The notes beneath the pieces were generated by a model. The model searched no databases. It was not told where the DNA came from and was given only the letters and a program-made list of their open reading frames with translations. Of a stretch of DNA of 64,000 nt, positions 60,436 through 64,000 are shown piece after piece (the first letter of the stretch is position 1; each line of letters opens with the position of its first letter). A program made the translations under genes and the position numbers. This DNA comes from Hofstenia miamia (taxonomy: Eukaryota > Xenacoelomorpha > Acoela): NCBI GenBank assembly GCA_004352715.1, contig SCFE01000036.1, forward strand, positions 1,691,942 to 1,755,941. Direction: 5' to 3'.

Positions 60436-61288
60436 TGTCTTAAGGTGGGACTAAATTTCGAAAAAATACTGAAATTCAGTTTTGGCCATAAATGTAATGG
60501 TAAAGGTTCTACCTTTCTTATACTAATTGATTTTAACCAAAAAATATCATATTTGCTAAAAACGTCAGTTTTGTAAATCAACGTAAAAAAAATTTTGCCT
60601 AGCAACCGGCCCTAGCAATAAAGGTAGAATTTGTTTTTTGGCTCATTACCCCTCAAATAGATATAATAAAACAACTTAATTGAATTGCTTAATATAGAGA
60701 CATCTTTTGGCTACTAGAAAAACAAAACCCGTAAGATTTTGTAGTAAAGGATATCTTTTTATAAAAATGTGATTTTCTCAAAATAAATTATTTTAGAATT
60801 TTGAAAATTTTAAAAAATAAATAGTCTAAAGATTTTCAATGGATTTGGCTGATTATTTCAAATTATATTCCCAGTTGTATTACCTAGGTCCTGAACTAGG
60901 ACCTTAGCAAAATATAATGTTCAATGTCATAGTGAAGGTCAAGGTCACAAGAAATAGAATTTTTTTTCGAAAAAAATTAAAAAATTTGAAAATTACTATT
61001 AATATATAACTAAACATCTTGATTAGGACCACTTCAAGAACTAGAGGAAGGTTTACGGATTCATGTGTAAAAAGAATTTTTGAGCTATATATACACAATT
61101 TGCTTGCAAAATTTCTTGAAAATTGCCATTTTCTTTTGACCATTTTATGGCCAAAATATATCAAAGTTAGGGTCAAGGTCATATCATGATACTTCAAAAT
61201 TTTTCTTAGACCAAGACCTATCTAACTATCATATAAGCAACTCTTAGAAACAATAGTTAACAAATTGGCTTGATAAGGAGGTCCCACA
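60436..61288. repeat. Possible long inverted-repeat element with GGTCAAGGTCA motifs
   Basis: GTCTTAAGGTGGGACTAA at the left and (reverse complement) GCTTTAATGTGGGACCTC at the right match at roughly 13 of 18 positions. Inside are AAGGTCAAGGTCAC at about 60936 and GGGTCAAGGTCAT at about 61170, plus a palindrome CCTAGGTCCTGAACTAGGACC near 60883. No coding content was recognised. Confidence 0.4.
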
Positions 61289-63045
61289 TTAAAGCTGCTT
61301 TTTAATAAATTTTAAATAATATAATTTCCAAATACCTGGAAAATCCTTTGATGGCAGTGAAATAGTTTTGGCGGTTAAAAGCGTGCATAGGCTTAGGAGA
61401 AGACATAATTCCTGGAGAAGTGATTAGATAAGGTTAAGCAAATTAGGCAACGTTGATTTTAGATTGCGCTGTTTTTCTAGTGAATAATCCAAACTTAGTT
61501 TGGCCACTAACAGTTACAAAACATCGAATCACATGCTGAAAAATATTATTTATTATATCTATGCACATTTCCAATTACCTGTGGTATAAGCCGCTTAAAT
61601 AGTGCATCTCACACTTAGAGAGTAATAAAATCTATGTGGAAATTAGTTATGTTTTTGTGCTTCAATAATGGAATTTTCCATTGATTTCAAAATACAGAAG
61701 AGAAATTAGAAATAGATTTGGCAACGGCTCATTACTTTAATTAACACTATCTTATAAAATAAATTTGCGTTTCAAATGTTCAGGAAAAAAAGTTACCCCA
61801 ACGATTTGAAAAGATTAAACAACACATTTCTAAAAAAATTACCTTGAGGCGGATCAGCTTCAGCTGTGTTAGAATAACTCATAAAGGAAGTTATCTGACA
61901 AAACTGAGAAATTGAGTAATATTGCTATGCGATATTAATGTACACAATTTGATAATGAATGGCATTTTGCCGATATAAAATGCAAATGATATCTGGCAGC
62001 ACAACTTTTCTAACAACAATATCATGGTCGACACGCGCGTTCAAAACTATGTTGTTATCGAAAACATATACCCTGTGCGAAATAACTCAGTGAATGGCAA
62101 ACCATCTTCCAACATTTAAGGAATTGTGTAATTTAAACTACATCTATAAATCGGACATGTCATTTGTTTGTATTTATCGTATCAATTATACATGTTGTGA
62201 ATTTGCGAAGAAAGTTTCAATAGAGTTTTACGAGAATATGAAAAGCAAATGAGTTTCAAATAACGTGTATGAGTATGTAAATAAAAACCTTACTGAATAC
62301 TAACGGTTTCACAACCAACCTAGAAAATGTTATCATTAAAGGTCAATAATTTTTGAAGCTATCGTTCGCTATTCAAACTGTAACTTAGTGCAAAACTTTT
62401 CACTCATAAAGTTCCAAAACAGGAGTGTACGAACATTACCAATCCGACCTCACAAAGACACAGTCATGCAGGCTTGCAATTGTTGATTAAACTGCCACAA
62501 ATACGTGTATAGACGATGAAAGTGACAGTCGGCACTAAACCTCGATATTCTAATTAGAAACTAGTAAAAGCTTTGCAATTTGTATCGCGTCTGGACGGAG
62601 GAAGAAACAAATACCCAGTTGGTAACAAAATTTAAAATTGTTTTACATAACTAAAAGTCAAATAAGCAAGTTTGCATGAAATTCTTTGGGGATGGACAAA
62701 AGAAGTACTAAATTTTGAGAATTAAAAATATGGTAGTTTGTTAGCGGCTAATTATTGCATACTTTGATAGAAATTGATGGGAATTCTTTAGTCAAGTTTA
62801 GACGTTTATGTCAATAATAAATATAGCGTTAACTTAGGTTAGTCAGTCGCTTGTCTGGCAAAGTACACATAAATTTCAAGCATTTCAACTTCTTACAACT
62901 TAAAAGTAGGCGTCCAAATTTTTTGAAAGACACGTGTTTCTGAATTCCAAATCAAATAGAAAAAATAACATTGCATGATTCCATTTTCTAAGCACTGATA
63001 GATCTCAACATTAGAACCAGGACCCCACACCCGCAAAACAATTTA
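61289..63045. other. Stretch without a recognisable gene
   Basis: AT-rich, with no coding or repeat structure recognised before the terminal TA tract and gap. Confidence 0.4.
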
Positions 63046-64000
63046 AATATATATATATATATATATATATANNNNNNNNNNNNNNNNNNNNNNNNNNNNN
63101 NNNNNNNNNNNNNNNNNNNNNNNNNNNNNNNNNNNNNNNNNNNNNNNNNNNNNNNNNNNNNNNNNNNNNNNNNNNNNNNNNNNNNNNNNNNNNNNNNNNN
63201 NNNNNNNNNNNNNNNNNNNNNNNNNNNNNNNNNNNNNNNNNNNNNNNNNNNNNNNNNNNNNNNNNNNNNNNNNNNNNNNNNNNNNNNNNNNNNNNNNNNN
63301 NNNNNNNNNNNNNNNNNNNNNNNNNNNNNNNNNNNNNNNNNNNNNNNNNNNNNNNNNNNNNNNNNNNNNNNNNNNNNNNNNNNNNNNNNNNNNNNNNNNN
63401 NNNNNNNNNNNNNNNNNNNNNNNNNNNNNNNNNNNNNNNNNNNNNNNNNNNNNNNNNNNNNNNNNNNNNNNNNNNNNNNNNNNNNNNNNNNNNNNNNNNN
63501 NNNNNNNNNNNNNNNNNNNNNNNNNNNNNNNNNNNNNNNNNNNNNNNNNNNNNNNNNNNNNNNNNNNNNNNNNNNNNNNNNNNNNNNNNNNNNNNNNNNN
63601 NNNNNNNNNNNNNNNNNNNNNNNNNNNNNNNNNNNNNNNNNNNNNNNNNNNNNNNNNNNNNNNNNNNNNNNNNNNNNNNNNNNNNNNNNNNNNNNNNNNN
63701 NNNNNNNNNNNNNNNNNNNNNNNNNNNNNNNNNNNNNNNNNNNNNNNNNNNNNNNNNNNNNNNNNNNNNNNNNNNNNNNNNNNNNNNNNNNNNNNNNNNN
63801 NNNNNNNNNNNNNNNNNNNNNNNNNNNNNNNNNNNNNNNNNNNNNNNNNNNNNNNNNNNNNNNNNNNNNNNNNNNNNNNNNNNNNNNNNNNNNNNNNNNN
63901 NNNNNNNNNNNNNNNNNNNNNNNNNNNNNNNNNNNNNNNNNNNNNNNNNNNNNNNNNNNNNNNNNNNNNNNNNNNNNNNNNNNNNNNNNNNNNNNNNNNN
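63046..64000. other. (TA)n tract followed by assembly gap to the window end
   Basis: TA repeat at 63046-63071, then Ns from 63072 to 64000; no information. Confidence 0.95.

Noticed and set aside
1-64000. CRISPR arrays, bacterial operons, rRNA genes, complete tRNA genes
   Set aside because: None seen; regularly spaced repeats are microsatellites or transposon ends, and the sequence is eukaryotic.

Overview
The window is AT-rich, gene-poor, repeat-dense DNA from a eukaryote, almost certainly an invertebrate animal. Evidence: spliced exons with GT/AG borders, at least one intron of about 17 kb, many (TA)n microsatellites, decayed copies of animal-type DNA transposons (hAT, Tc1/mariner, PIF/Harbinger, piggyBac-like MITEs) and a non-LTR retrotransposon relic. 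There is no operon structure, no CRISPR and no complete RNA gene. The species cannot be named from the sequence. Several runs of N, and single Ns flanked by exact duplications, show a draft short-read style scaffold.

Host gene content. The best-supported host gene lies on the minus strand and encodes a BAR-domain (amphiphysin/BIN/endophilin-like) membrane-curvature protein. Two exons (28885-28631 and 11260-11022) have clean splice borders and compatible phase, so they can be joined across a 17.4 kb intron. A weaker candidate downstream exon lies at 5263-5086. Most of the left half of the window is therefore probably intron of this gene. No start exon or terminal exon was found.

Mobile DNA, left to right: a Tc1/mariner-type MITE (1555-1951); a 0.6 kb hAT-type repeat in two copies (2815-3435 with a perfect 8-bp target duplication, and 6333-6976); a TTAA-flanked piggyBac-like MITE (7877-8313) with a second partial copy (21615-21925); a PHD-finger coding relic (9144-9299); a MITE with ~30-bp terminal repeats (14838-15246); a hAT-like element carrying a tRNA-like SINE stretch (15597-16635); an internally deleted PIF/Harbinger element with multiplied terminal repeats (25254-27014); a decayed Tc1 element (33731-34755) carrying a nested MITE; a reverse-transcriptase relic (35752-36310); two back-to-back mariner relics (42960-43677 and 43678-44157); a hAT MITE with perfect 8-bp target duplication (49205-49602); a hAT-like MITE family with three copies (51101-51357, 31857-32076, 34101-34294); a pogo-like terminus (54048-54181); and a nearly full-length BED-finger hAT transposon (55469-59215).

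The hAT element is the most complete unit: 15-bp terminal inverted repeats, perfect 8-bp target duplication, BED zinc finger, catalytic core and C-terminal dimerisation region. It is broken by one in-frame stop, one frameshift and a 1,013-bp tandem duplication at a single N that is most likely an assembly artefact. No unambiguous new biological system was found. The oddest structures are the Harbinger element with six copies of its terminal motif and the long-intron BAR gene packed with transposons.
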